Of a DNA stretch of 64,000 bases, positions 33,800 to 44,473 are shown in pieces. The DNA lies in the NCBI RefSeq assembly GCF_034190915.1, contig NW_026947509.1, positions 37,146,767-37,210,766 of the forward strand, written 5' to 3'. Below the pieces are notes generated by a model that was given only the letters and a program-made list of their open reading frames with translations, had not been told where the DNA came from and did not search any database. The stretch is from Cavia porcellus. Lineage: Eukaryota > Chordata > Mammalia > Rodentia > Caviidae. Every line of letters starts with the position of its first letter. Positions within the stretch are counted from its first letter, which is position 1. A program made the position numbers and the translations under genes.

Positions 33800-35722
33800 A
33801 CCATTCAAATCACAGCAGACTGTGTGTATGATACAACTTACATAAAGAGACATTTACCTTAAAATTGTAACACACTCACATACAGTTAAGGAGAAGACAT
33901 GATCCCCAAAGCACAAATGAGATGCTGCAGACCCACAAAGAGGCCTGAGCCCAGTACAGTGGTCCTCCTGGGCCTTCTTCTTGGGTAATACTCAGTGTGT
34001 CTCTTCTTACCCGGAAGCTTTGAGGTGGGGGGCTGAGGGATTCCCAGCAAGACTGGCAACAGTGACACCATCCCCAGAGGTGGCCTGATCTTCCATTAGT
34101 CAGACACCAGCTTCGGGATTCCTATGGGTGGAAAGTAATGCACTTTGGAGGGAAAAGACGAGGGGATTCTTGCTTTAAACTTCACTCAGTCAACAGGTTT
34201 CCTTTACTTCACGCCATCCTGTTCTCTATATACTTTTTTTAAAAAAAATCAGAGCAAATCAAATTGAAGATTCTCTATATACTTTTTAAATTCATATATA
34301 TCCTGCCCAAAGATCTTGAATCAAGGAACTGTAACACACCTACATCCACTTGTTGGGCTCCCAAGAAAACACAGCCAGGTGAGAGAGATTCACACAAACA
34401 CACTCATACCCATGTGACGAGCTCCTGAATAAGCCACGGACAGCAACAGCACCCCTCACATTCAAGCAGTGTGAGCAACCCTCACACTCAGGGAGCCCCA
34501 GCCCCAACATCTGAGGCTGCCTCTGCCTCTTTCCTGAGTCCCCCTTCTCACTTCATATAGGTCTTAATACGGAAAGAGAAAAGTGAAAAAACAGGGTTGT
34601 GTTGCATTCTGTCTTTGTATGGTCATATTTTTGTGAATTTACAATAGCCAAAGTTCATTATAAACAACTTAAAAACAGAATAAAGGAGCAAGAGAAAATC
34701 ACCCGTCTCTAAAGTAACTTCTGCTACCATCGTGTCATACACACGTTCATCATTTTGCTTTATTATTTCCTAATTTTTTTATTTCAGAGAGTCTCAAGTT
34801 TCCAGGCAAACACCAAAACTATGACAGTAAGATTGTGTGCGCGACTCGCCGGCTGGTTTGCACAATCACTTCTGCTCTCATAAACCCACTCAGCTCCTCT
34901 CAACACTGGGAATATTTTTCCCAAGCATCACTTGGGTGATGACCACAACTCCTTGATGAAGGGTGTCAAACTCCACATTATTTGGTTAGAAATTGCTCCT
35001 TCAGCTGAGGGCTAAAATTGGAGTGGGGCATCTTTTGCACAAGGTTCTTGAGTGTTGGCTTGAGCGAGAGCACACACACTACCCGTCTCCGAGGCACAGC
35101 CACCAGTGTCCCTGCAGAGCAAAGAGTCACTGTGCCTCTTTGCAGCTCCACAGAGCAGCAGAGCACATGCAGCTGGACACGATCCACAGGGGAAGTGCAC
35201 GCCTGGCACTTGGGGAACAAGGTAACACTCACCTGCTGTGTAGCCTAATCAAAGGGGTGTCCATGCCACATGTTTGAACTCTCCACCTGCAGGCCAGAAC
35301 ACGGCCATAAATTTTTATGTGAACCCTCTCCTCTCTTGCTATGATATTACAGGGTACACAATTACAGGGGGAAAGTTAATCACACTGTACCTTGGGTCCT
35401 CACTGGCGTCCTCTCCTCCCCCGGACATGCTTTCGATGTGCCTTTCCCAGGGACTCTCAAGCCACAGCCGTGCCATTCTTTCTTTCATGTGCATGGACCA
35501 CAAAGACATCAGTGACCCCTGTGGACCACTTTCTTCTCAGGCCTTCCCCTGACGGATCAGCACACCTCACCTAGAGCACCCCGCCGCACAAACTCCCTCA
35601 GATCATTGCAGGTAGCTCCATGGCCTCTTGGGATCACATCTCAGTGTCCTGTAACCCCCACAATCCCAGGCCCACAATGCGATAGAGGAATAGCCTTTGT
35701 AAAGTATGCATTTCTTTCCCTC
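33800..35722. other. Intergenic, no gene recognised
   Basis: Around 35000-35280 several 65-94 codon ORFs overlap on both strands, an effect of stop-poor GC-richer sequence. None has a recognisable motif. Confidence 0.5.
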
Positions 35723-35723
35723 T

Positions 35724-35805
35724 TTTTTTTTTTATTGGTACCAGGTATTGTGGGCTTGCAAGGCAGGCGCTTACGCCACTGAACTAAATCTCTAAACCAG
35801 GAGTA
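35724..35805 (-). repeat. ID SINE (reverse orientation)
   Basis: A poly(T) start, then 'attggtaccaggtattgtgggcttgcaaggcaggcgcttacgccactgaactaaatctctaaacc', the reversed form of the 32306 subtype with the same TGC anticodon-like loop. Confidence 0.72.
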
Positions 35806-36689
35806 GCTTTTTTTAAAACTACTGCTTACTATTGTAATTAACAAGCCAAGCTCCTGACCATTAAGTTTATCATCAAACAACCCATCCTCTTACACCCTGT
35901 GCTCCAGCCCCTGCTCTAAAGCCTGTAGTCTTCACTCTTTTGCTTTACTTTGGACTTGGTTCTATAGCACCTACATGCATGCCTTTCTAGACTACACTGG
36001 CATAAGTTTGTTTATCTGTTCTCCAGATGATGGGAATCCCCACTGGGGCAGCATTGCTGTGAGCATGCGTGCATGGCTCTGCCTGAGCACAGGTGCTGAA
36101 CTCATACATTCTTAGGAGCAGAATCCTAAGTCCTGGAATAAAAGAAACAAATGAGAACAGGCAAAGGCCATTTTTATCCATGTTTGCCACAGGCAAAGTA
36201 TCAGCCATCAACTCTTGTAGTGTGGCCAAGACTCACAGTCAGGCAGAGGAGCACAAAGGTTTCCACAGCGGGAAAGGAGGGCTTCAGGGTCGCCCCAGTC
36301 ATAGACAGAATAACTGACAGCAGGATCTCTTTTGTCATTGGTTTGATGAGTTTGCCAGACTTCTCTCCTTAGCCCTATATTTTTTTCTAAATTTTTCGAT
36401 AAAATGGGGACACTAGTGATTAGAGACGTCAGTTTTTAATCAAGTGTTAGCCATTTGGGCACATTGTCATTATGGGCATCCTGAGCCATTTGTGAGAGAT
36501 ACTGTGGATCTAAGTTCCTGTGACTCTGCTGCCTGCTAGCCTGGCAACAAGAGATGATGGGCTGGTTTCCTGGGCTTCTTGCTGTGGAGCAGAGGTTGAA
36601 GTTCTATCTTAGTTTATGCCTCGTATCTTACCAGTTTCTGACATGTGCACAACCTATATATTCATTATACGTACGTTCCACCCTTTCCC
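35806..36689. other. Intergenic, no gene recognised
   Basis: Nothing beyond short chance ORFs is supported. Confidence 0.5.
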
Positions 36690-36825
36690 CTGCACTGGGT
36701 TGTTAGCTCTATGAGGAAATGTGATTGTGTCTGCTCTGTTCATTGACCCGGTTTTGGTGTCTAGAGCAATGTGTAGCTTCTAATAACTACCCAGCACATG
36801 TTTGCAAGATGAGTGGATTTTAGGT
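36690..36825 (+). repeat. L2/MIR-type 3' end fragment
   Basis: 'gggttgttagctctatgaggaaatgtgattgtgtctgctctgttcattg' followed by 'tagagcaatgtgtag' and 'gcacatgtttgcaagatgagtgg' follows the L2 3' end order (gtaagctccatgagggcagg, tgtctgtcttgttcactgc, gcctggcacatag). Confidence 0.6.
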
Positions 36826-37064
36826 ACCTACAAAAATATTATGCTGCTGATGCATATATTTTTAATTTTGCTATTATTCTGAGACTTAAAGATGACCATT
36901 CAGATGTAGCCCCGCACCACTAGAGTTGCCAGGTCTCATTTATGCATATCCTACCTTGTCTACCAATGTCTGACCTAAGGTTGCTGAACGCCAGTATGAG
37001 ACAGAGGGAATTCATCTCCTCTAGATTATTATGTTGTTTTTGAATGCACACATTACGACTAACT

Positions 37065-37182
37065 TGAGGCCAGGGATACAGCGGCACAAAAGACTGCCTG
37101 GCAAATGCGAGTTTGTAAAGTCAGTCCCCGATACAAATTAAGAAGCAGAAGCAAAAGCCACTGCGAGAACGGCAGCGGAAGG
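37065..37182 (+). repeat. Degenerate ID SINE leading into a GAA tract
   Basis: 'gaggccagggatacagcggcacaaaagactgcctggcaaatgcgagtttgtaaagtcagtccccgatac' keeps the ID outline. Its A-rich tail 'aaattaagaagcagaagc' grades into the GAA microsatellite. Confidence 0.55.
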
Positions 37183-37246
37183 AGAAGAAGAAGAAGAAGA
37201 AGAAGAAGAAGAAGAAGAAGAAGAAGAAGAAGAAGAAGAAGAAGAA
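37183..37246 (+). repeat. (GAA)n microsatellite, about 21 units
   Basis: A 64-bp uninterrupted AGA/GAA run between a degenerate ID element and the left end of the first L1. GAA tracts of this kind can form triplex DNA and are prone to length change (general knowledge). Confidence 0.95.
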
Positions 37247-38559
37247 TCATTTCTTACAATATGGAAACTATTCGGTATTCATACATGTTGTGAGTTTGAT
37301 TTATTTCCCTTATGAGTATGGTCTCAAGCTGAATCCATTTATTTATCAATATCTCAGTGTGATCCTACTTTATAGTTGAGGAGTACTCCACTGTGTAAAA
37401 ATACCACAACTGTTTGATCCATTCCTCAGTTGATGGGCACTTAGGTTGCTTCCAAGATCTGGCCTTTACAAATTGTGCAGCTATAAACATGGGTGCACAT
37501 ATACCTCTGTGGTATGATGCTTTCAGTACTTCTGGGAATATGCCTAGAAGTGGGATAGCTGGAACAAATGGGACTTCCAAACCCAGCTTTTTGAGAAATC
37601 TACAGACTGACCTCCACAATGGCTGCAGCAATCTACAATCCCAAATAAAGTACAAGAGAGTTCCTTTTTCCCTACAGCCTTTCCAGCATTAGTTGTTGAT
37701 GGTTTTCTTGATACTGGCCATTCTTGCAGGAGTGAGATGGAATCTCAGTGTGGTTTTAATTTGCATTTCTCTAATGACTACTGATGATCCACATTTTTTC
37801 ATGTATTTATTTGTCATTTGTATATCTTCATCTGAGAAGTATTTATCTCAGATGCCCATTTTTGGATTGGACCTTGAATTCTGGGGATCTGATTTTTTAA
37901 AAATTCTTTATATATTTTAGACAGAAGTCCTTTGTCTGAGGGAGAGTTCACCGGGATTTTTTCCCAGTTAGTGGGTTTTCTTTCACTATGCTTGACATTT
38001 CTTTTCACATACAGAACGTTTTTAATAACAGGTTATCCCAGTTATTGATTCTGGGAAGTGTTTCCCGTGCAGTTTGAGTCCTGTTCATGAATTCTCTACC
38101 TACCTATATGTCTTCAAGGTTTCTACCCAAAATGTCTTCCACTAGATTTAGTGTTTCTGTTTTAATATTCAGAACTTTGATCCATTTAGATTTTAATTTA
38201 GTACATGGTGATAGGTATGGATCTAGGTTTAGTTTTAGGCATATGGAGAGCCAGTTTTCCCAACACCATTTATTAAAGAAACTGTCATCCTTCCAGTGAA
38301 CCTGTTTGGCATTTTATCAAAGATAAGGTGGTTGAGTGTGTTTGTAGCTGTCGTTTTATCTTCTAATCTATCCCACTGATCTTTGGCTCTGTTTTGATTT
38401 CGTACCATCTTGATTTTACCACGGTTGCTTTGTAGTAAAACTTCAAGTCAGGGATTGTGATGCTTCCTGTCTTACCTGTGTTGCTTAGAACTGTCTTTGC
38501 TATTCTATGTCTCTTCTGGCTCCAGATTGAAAGCATTTTGGCCAAGACAGGACACTGTT

Positions 38560-38774
38560 GCATGAAGTATTATTTTCCATCCTTTGGCTTTCAGTCTGTG
38601 AGTATCCTTTTCTGTTAGATGGGTTTCTTGTAGACAGCATAGGGTTGGATTTTGTTTCTTGATCCGTTCTGTCACTCTGTTTCTTATCATTGGTACATTG
38701 AGACCATTTACATTAATGCTTATAACTGTTATATGACGGTTTATTGTTGACATGTTATTTTTCTGCTGTTGCAT
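38560..38774 (-). pseudogene. L1 ORF2 endonuclease start, unit A fragment
   Basis: About 70 codons from MQQQKNN through NVNGLN and the QETHL motif. The first catalytic Asn and the catalytic Glu (codon at 38625-38627, GAA) are intact, unlike units B-D. The reading frame is then cut at the 2670-bp deletion joint near 38555-38560. Confidence 0.85.
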
Positions 38775-38978
38775 CTTTATTTTCTGTTCTGTTTAGTTGT
38801 CTGATTTGCTTAGTGGTTTTTTCCTAAGTGTATATAAACTGTCTTTCAATACTTTTTACAGGGTTGGCCTGGTGATCATGAAGTTCTTCAGCTGTTCTTT
38901 GTCATGGAACTATCTTATTTCACCATCGATTTTGAAGGACAGTTTTTCAGGGTACATTAGTCTAGGTAGGAAATCATT

Positions 38979-39832
38979 TTACTTTAGGATCTGGAATACT
39001 TTGCTCCATGCTCTTCTTGACTTTATTGTTTGTGCTGAGAGGTCTACTGTGGATCTGATAGGTTTTCCTTCATAAGTGATATGTGTGTTCTCTCTGACAG
39101 CTTTTAATATTCTATTCTTGTGTTGGATTTCTGGGATGGTGATTATTATATGTCTGGGTGTAGTTTTATTGTGGTTATGACTATTTGGAGTTCCATGTGC
39201 TTCACTGATCCTGATGTTAGATTCCAATCTCATGTTTGGGAAATTATCAGCTATTACTTCTCTAAATATCATCTTGACATCCTTTATGTCATCCCCTTCT
39301 TCTTCATTAATCCTTTGTTGTTTGCCCCTCCATCATCTTGCACTTGTGGAATTGTTATTTCCTGATTCCTTGTTACTTTTAAAAGATCTTTCCTTTCTTG
39401 TTCACTAGCTGCAATCTTGTCTTCAAGGTCTGAAATTCTATCTTCACTTTCACTGAGGGGGTTTTTACAGCTTTCAGCAGAAGTTTTGATTTCCTGTATA
39501 TGTCTGTGCATCTGCTTTATGTATTCTGTTTGTTTTCTGTATTGCTCATCTAGGAATTCTATCATTTTGTTTAGTTCTTCCAAATTTTTAACTGTGTCCT
39601 CTTTAGATATATTCAGAATCTCTTTCATTTCTTTTATCATTTCTTCTTTTACCTGGGAGATTATTTCTAGTTTGAATTCCTTTAAAGCTTCCCGGAGATG
39701 CTTGTTTATTTCAGTTGCTCTTATGTCCAATATTTGAGGTGTATGGCAAAAATTTTCTATGTACATCACTCCTAATGTTTCTTTGTGTGGGCTGAAGGTT
39801 TGAGATTGTAATTTGGTCTTTAGTTTTGTCAT
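38979..39832 (-). pseudogene. L1 ORF1 remnant, unit A (one frameshift)
   Basis: Residues from MTKLKTKL through a lysine/glutamate-rich coiled coil (39832-39284), then a change of frame near 39275-39285. The C-terminal nucleic-acid-binding part then reads to 38979 with TTPRHIII, ENTHITYEGKPIR and DLSAQT motifs, characteristic of L1 ORF1p RNA-binding and C-terminal domains. The frame change breaks the protein. Confidence 0.85.
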
Positions 39833-40382
39833 TTTCCTATACTTCTGTTTTTCAAGTGTTTCAAGTGTTATTCTTCGGCTACCTCAGGGTCTTTTGGAAA
39901 TCACCTTCTATGCCCTCAGCTCCTGGGACTCTGGCACCCAGTTCTCTGGATTGATAGAGAACTATCATTGGGAGAGGAACAGGCGAGCTAAAGCTCAGCC
40001 TCGGGAACGGGTGGTGCCCGCCTGCTTACTTAGAACTCCAGAGTCCACCAAGCTCAGCCGGAACTGGGAGTCCAGTCCTGGTGGACCGGACCCGCTGAAC
40101 TGCTACAGTGAGTCCTGAAGCCACGGGGATCTCAAATGGGATGGACTCTGGGGAAAGTGCACAGGGCACTTACACCAGGCCGCAGGGCCTCTGGAACCAG
40201 TGGCACCTGCCTGATTGCTTAAAACTCCACAGTCCTGTGGTACTGTTTTCATTTGGAACCAGAGCCTCACGCAACACAGAAATGGCTCAAACTCCCAGTG
40301 ATCCTCAAAGGACTGAGGGGAGAAGGGCATCTGAACAAGAGTTCCCTGCTGGGAACTCTGTCTGGGGTCGGGCCACATCTCT

Positions 40383-40425
40383 CTAGCAGCACTTCTGCTG
40401 GCAGCAGCACTTCTCACAACCACAG
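40383..40425 (-). pseudogene. SCYGR 3'-end fragment, unit A
   Basis: Reads [17 protein letters not shown] on the minus strand, matching the last codons of a SCYGR gene including a stop. It is abutted on its left, within a few bases of the stop, by the L1 5' UTR and on its right by the 3'-flank sequence found ~650-1100 bp beyond each intact gene. A relic of an earlier rearrangement that is repeated in every unit. Confidence 0.75.
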
Positions 40426-40639
40426 GTCCTCAGTCATGAACTTTATCTTCCCTTTCTTTCTTATTTTTAACTTTTGACATTGACACACGATAGATTGCAA
40501 ATTAAACTTTCCTAGCTCCCATGCATGTATTCAACTACAAATTCCTCCATCCTTTGGAAAAGTCTTGGAAAACCTGCCCCCAAACACCTCTAAGGACCAA
40601 ATCTTAGCAACTCCCAAAACCCAATATGGAACGCCACCT

Positions 40640-40805
40640 CTTTCTTTTTTTCCTTTCTTTTCTTTCCATTCCTTTTCTTTGTCTTTGGAGCCAGGGTCTC
40701 CCTGTGTAGTTCATGCTGGTATTGAGTTCACCTTGTTGCCCAGGCTGATCTTGAACTTGCATTGATCCTCCGGCCTCAGCCTCCTGAATTCTGGGATTGC
40801 CGCCT
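40640..40805 (-). repeat. B1-type SINE (reverse), unit A
   Basis: Orthologous to the B1 at 27065 inside the SCYGR block: 'ggagccagggtctccctg', 'tgcccaggctgatcttgaac', 'cggcctcagcctcctgaattctggg'. Confidence 0.8.
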
Positions 40806-41092
40806 CCTTTAGAGGCAGGTCCTGCCTTCTCAATCACACCATCTGCAACACAGCAATGTGCCGTCCCACCCTTCCATGGCACCTCACATCAGTGTGTACA
40901 TTTACCACACTTGTTATCGCTCTGCACTATGTGTGTTCAGGCTTGGGGGTGACAGGCATGTATGTAATACACAGTCCTGATTATCTGTGCATTCTCCAAG
41001 GCCACACCTCAGGAAAGATCATAAAGGGTGGCACGTAAATGAAAATAAACACAGTGAGATAAAGAAAGGAAGACTTGGGATTATTTGAGAAT

Positions 41093-41098
41093 TTTATT
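41093..41098 (-). terminator. Polyadenylation signal of SCYGR copy 3
   Basis: TTTATT (AATAAA on the minus strand), ~405 nt after the stop, in the same context as copy 1. Confidence 0.7.
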
Positions 41099-41501
41099 AA
41101 TAAACTTTAATGCATTGTCTAGAGAAACTCTGGTTACAGAAGAGGCATTTCCTATGCAGTTCACACGGATGAATTAACACAGAGATCAAAAAAAGATTTA
41201 AAGCAGAAAACACAGTGGAAACCATCACTTGAACTTACCAACCTGATAATCATGTTGCCCTTCATCCTGGTCCTTGCATAGCGTGCAGGAGGAGGTCACC
41301 ACCTTAGAACAGGAAACGTTAACATGGTGTATCCGGTCAGGGGAGAAGCCGTCACAGAGTCCAGATGCCTTTGTCACAGCAGGACAGAGTGGACGGGGCA
41401 GAGCCCATGCCTGCATTGGAGCCTCTGACCCTGCAGCTTTGCAGACAGCAGACAGTCTCCCCGCGGCAACAGCACCTGTGCAGTGGCCAGGCTGGCAGCA
41501 C

Positions 41502-41840
41502 CTAGCAGCAGCACTGCTTCTTGCAGCCGCACTTTTGCTGACAACAGCACTTGTGCTGGCAGCATCCCTTCCCACAGCCACAGCCACAGGAGCCACAGCC
41601 ACAGGAGCCACAGCCACAGGAGCCGCAGCCACAGGAGCCACAGCAGGTGCGGTGGCAGCAGATGACTACGGGTTTGCAGCAGCAACAGCCACAGCAGCCA
41701 CCACAGCAGCTACCACAGCAGCTTCCACAGCCACCACAGCCACCACAGCCACCACAGCTACCACAGCTGCCACAGCCACCACAGCTGCCACAGCCACCAC
41801 AGCTGCCACAACCACAACCTCCACAGCCACAGCAACCCAT
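41502..41840 (-). CDS. SCYGR / KRTAP28-family protein, copy 3 (unit A)
   Basis: 112 residues, single exon, same architecture as copy 1: [14 protein letters not shown], about 45 residues of GGC/GSC repeats, a CC-rich block with [12 protein letters not shown], four CGCGSC-type steps, then [17 protein letters not shown] and KKQCCC. It differs from copy 1 by fewer GGC triplets, more CGCGSC steps and an extra CCxQ(Q/H)K repeat. One His replaces Gln in that repeat. The ATG is in ACC-ATG-G context and the TATA box is at 41925-41931. All key features are intact, so it is likely functional. Confidence 0.87.
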   Translation of the reverse strand: MGCCGCGGCGCGSCGGCGSCGGCGSCGSCGGCGGCGGCGSCCGSCCGGCCGCCCCKPVVICCHRTCCGSCGCGSCGCGSCGCGSCGCGCGKGCCQHKCCCQQKCGCKKQCCC

Positions 41841-41924
41841 GGTGTCAGTAGACAACAAGCAGGTGAGGGAGGAGAGAGGACTCAGGAGAATAGAAGAGTC
41901 TGACCCTGCATCCTGCAGGGACCC

Positions 41925-41931
41925 TTATATA
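41925..41931 (-). promoter_or_regulatory. TATA box of SCYGR copy 3
   Basis: TATATAA on the minus strand, ~85 bp upstream of the ATG, same context as copy 1. Confidence 0.8.
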
Positions 41932-43058
41932 CCTAGTCCTGAACAGCAACCCCTTCCTTGTGACTGCTTCTTACAGTTACCTCAGAGCCTCACGAGATCT
42001 CTCATGTCCTTCCTGGTTGATAGCGTGACCCGCTGTTATTGCTGCCTTTAACCTTGATTCTTCCCCTAAGCTCAGGACTTAGAATAGACACACTTCTAAC
42101 ATGTACGAGTACCCAGGGAAAGCAAGTATTTCTATGTTTCCTGTCTCCAGAGCTCAGAGGAGAGCCTAGCAAATGGTAAGGACCAAGTGTGGTCTTAGGA
42201 AATAGACAAATGACTCAGATATTCAAGAATAAACCGCTGGAAATACATATGAGGAAGAACCCACACCAGGCAAAACCCTCCCTGTCTCTGTAGGTCAGGA
42301 AAAGCACTGTTTTCTCTCTGCAGAGGTTCCTTTCTAAGCCCCAAGTGAGCAAAACCTCCCTAAGGAATGAGTGGAAAACCAGAATCAATAGGATCAGCAC
42401 AGGCCCTGTACTGTTTTATGCCAGTATTCCATCATTTTCTCGCTGTCTGGAATTCCTTCATTCATCAGAATTACCCATTTACATTTAAAGTCATGATAAA
42501 ATAACTGTGTGATGTCAGGCACTGAAAATATAAGTCAGGTGCCAGAAGGAGGTTCGATTGTTGCTTATCTACCAAAGAACTGGGAAAACAGAGGAAGGAA
42601 ACACCCATCCTGGGGGTTCCAGCCTCCTGCCAGGCTCTCTTAGGATTCTTGAAGCCAGCCTGAGCTCTCAGCCCAGCCACGCTCCATGGACTCATGACCC
42701 AAAATCTCCTGGGCTTTAGCTCTGGGGCTCCCAGGCTGAAGTGCCATGCTGAGTCTAGCAGGTAAAGTTCTTGCTTGATGACCTCAGAACACAAGGCTGC
42801 CTGGCTCACTTGGGAACTAAGTCAGTCCCGGAAGATGCACATGTGCTCCCAGGATTAATCACCATGCTGCCCCTCTTGGGCTGACAATGAAGGTCCTAAA
42901 ACTTATATCAACTGGCTTCATGGGGTCACAGGTCCCTGAGTGCTGGTGCTCCTCATCTCGCAGCTGGGGTCTCTTGGATAAGCTCAGTTTTTGAACCCAA
43001 GAGGAGGAAACCTGAAACATGCTTCCACCTCTGACACGCCTCTCAGGACCAGGGGTTG
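41932..43058. other. Upstream flank of SCYGR copy 3
   Basis: Non-coding, nearly identical by eye to 28322-29459, 49960-51099 and 57960-59096. No further gene is seen. The minus-strand ORFs that recur here (61 and about 100 codons) have no domain and differ in length between copies. Confidence 0.6.
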
Positions 43059-43315
43059 CAGGAGTGAGATGGAATCTCAGTGTGGTTTTAATTTGCATTT
43101 CTCTAATGACTAATGATGATCCACATTTTTTCATGTATTTATTTGTCATTTGTATATCTTCATCTGAGAAGTATTCATCTCAGATGCCCATTTTTGGATT
43201 GGAGCTTTGAATTTTGGGGATCTCACTTTTTAAAACTTCTTTATATGTTTTAGACAGAAGTCCTTTGTCTGAGCGAGAGTTCACTAGGATTTTTTCCCAG
43301 TTTGTGGGTTTTCTT

Positions 43316-43849
43316 TCACGGTGCTTGAGATTGCTTTTGACATAAGAACCTTTTTAATAACAGGTTATCCCAGTTATTGATTCTAGGAAGTATTTCCCGT
43401 GCAGTTTGAGTCCTGTTCATGAATTGTCTACCTACCTCTATGTCTTCAAGGTTTCTACCCAATTTGTCTTCCAATACATTTAGTGTTTCTGTTTTAATAT
43501 TCAGAACTTTGATCCATTTAGGTTTTAATTTAGTACAAGGTGATAGGCATGGATCAAGGTTTAGTTTTCGACATATGGAGAGCCAGTTTTCCCAACACCA
43601 TTTATTAAAGAAACTGTCGTCCTTCCAGTGAACCTGTTTGACCCTTTTATCAAAGATAAGGTGGTTGAGTGTGTTTGTAGTTGTGGTTTTATCTTCTAAC
43701 CTATCCCACTGATCTTCGGCTCTGTTTTGATTTCTGTACCATGTTGATTTCACTACGGTTGCTTTGTAGTAGAACTTCAAGTCAGGGATTGTGATGCTTC
43801 CTGTCTTGCCTTTGTTGCTTAGAACTGTCTTTGCTATTCTATGTTTCAC
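43316..43849 (-). pseudogene. L1 ORF2 C-terminal region, unit B
   Basis: 177 codons with [27 protein letters not shown] and LNHLIFDK motifs, the post-reverse-transcriptase part of L1 ORF2. It is separated from the upstream ORF2 by the LTR-like insert. Equivalent pieces are 51361-51822 (C) and 59606-59887 (D). Confidence 0.8.
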
Positions 43850-43884
43850 TCCAGATTGAAAGGGTTTTGGCCCAGACAGGACAC

Positions 43885-44176
43885 TGTAGCCAGGAAAACC
43901 TCAACCAGAACCAGGAAGCCCCTATCTCCCCCGCCCCTAAGAATTTACCTGTGACATCTTCCCGCCTCTAGGAATTTGCCTATGACGCCAAACCTAGGAC
44001 CAATGGGCTACCCATGCATCCCTGATGCCCCGTTAGGTAGCACCCCAATCCGAGGCTACTTACATACCCCCCAGGCCAAGTGTCTGCCAGCTAGATCACC
44101 GGACTCCAGCGGTGGGAGTTGCCAGTCATCTCTCTCCCTGTCCTCAGCATAAAGGCCGCTTTTTGTTTTATACTTC
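43885..44176 (+). mobile_element. LTR-like insert in L1 ORF2, unit B
   Basis: A ~290-bp GC-richer, non-L1 segment begins TGTAGCCAGG and contains 'gaccaatgggctac' (CCAAT box), 'cttacatacccc' and 'cagcataaaggccgc' (a polyadenylation-like CATAAA). This resembles the U3-R layout of a gammaretrovirus-like endogenous LTR. No gag, pol or env sequence is present. Exact ends and target-site duplication are unclear. It is shared by units B, C and D. Confidence 0.5.
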
Positions 44177-44218
44177 TCATCTTTTGGAAATACTTTAAAT
44201 CTTTTAAAAATAATCCTA

Positions 44219-44473
44219 TCATTTCATGAAATTTAGGAGTGATTTCACTAGATCTATGAGGTATGTTGATGGTATTTTTATTGTGATTGCATTGAATCTG
44301 TATAAGAGTTTTGGGAGAATGGCCATTTTCACATTATGTATTCTTCCTATACATGAGCAAGTGATGTCTTTCCATTTTCTGAGATCATCTTCAATTTCTT
44401 TTTTCCGTGTATTATAATTTTCTCTGTATAGCTCTTTCACTTCTTTTGTAAGAGTAATTCCTAAATATTTCAT
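44219..44473 (-). pseudogene. L1 ORF2 piece with KYLGITLTKEVKELY, unit B
   Basis: 84 codons of the conserved L1 segment after the reverse transcriptase core (KYLGITL..., RKWKDI, IGRIHNVKMAILPKLLYRFNAI). Repeated at 52259-52513 and 60256-60510. Its downstream continuation is cut by the LTR-like insert. Confidence 0.8.

Larger units (their letters stand above)
37250..40380 (-). mobile_element. L1 element of unit A, internally deleted
   Basis: A minus-strand L1. Minus-strand order: 5' UTR with repeated ~190-bp motifs (about 40380-39840), ORF1 (39832 to about 38979, frameshifted), the ORF2 endonuclease start (38774-38560), then a 2670-bp deletion relative to unit B. The ORF2 C-terminal part follows (38563-37365, ending near '...EEWIKQLWYFYTVEYSSTIK') and a short 3' UTR. 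The codons for [10 protein letters not shown] and WYxxKT-type segments are typical of L1 ORF2. It is the only copy in the window that retains its 3' end. Non-functional. Confidence 0.88.
37724..43058. repeat. Tandem array unit A (5.3 kb)
   Basis: The unit runs from the TTG/'caggagtgagatgg' point in L1 to the TTG at 43056-43058, where the sequence re-enters L1 at the same point. It contains the L1, SCYGR 3' fragment, B1, SCYGR copy 3 and upstream flank. It is shorter than B and C mainly because of the 2670-bp L1 deletion. Confidence 0.88.

Noticed and set aside
37105..37293. Arginine-rich ORF with a long poly-Arg run
   Set aside because: A translation of the GAA microsatellite in one frame; poly-Leu appears on the other strand. 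Not a gene.
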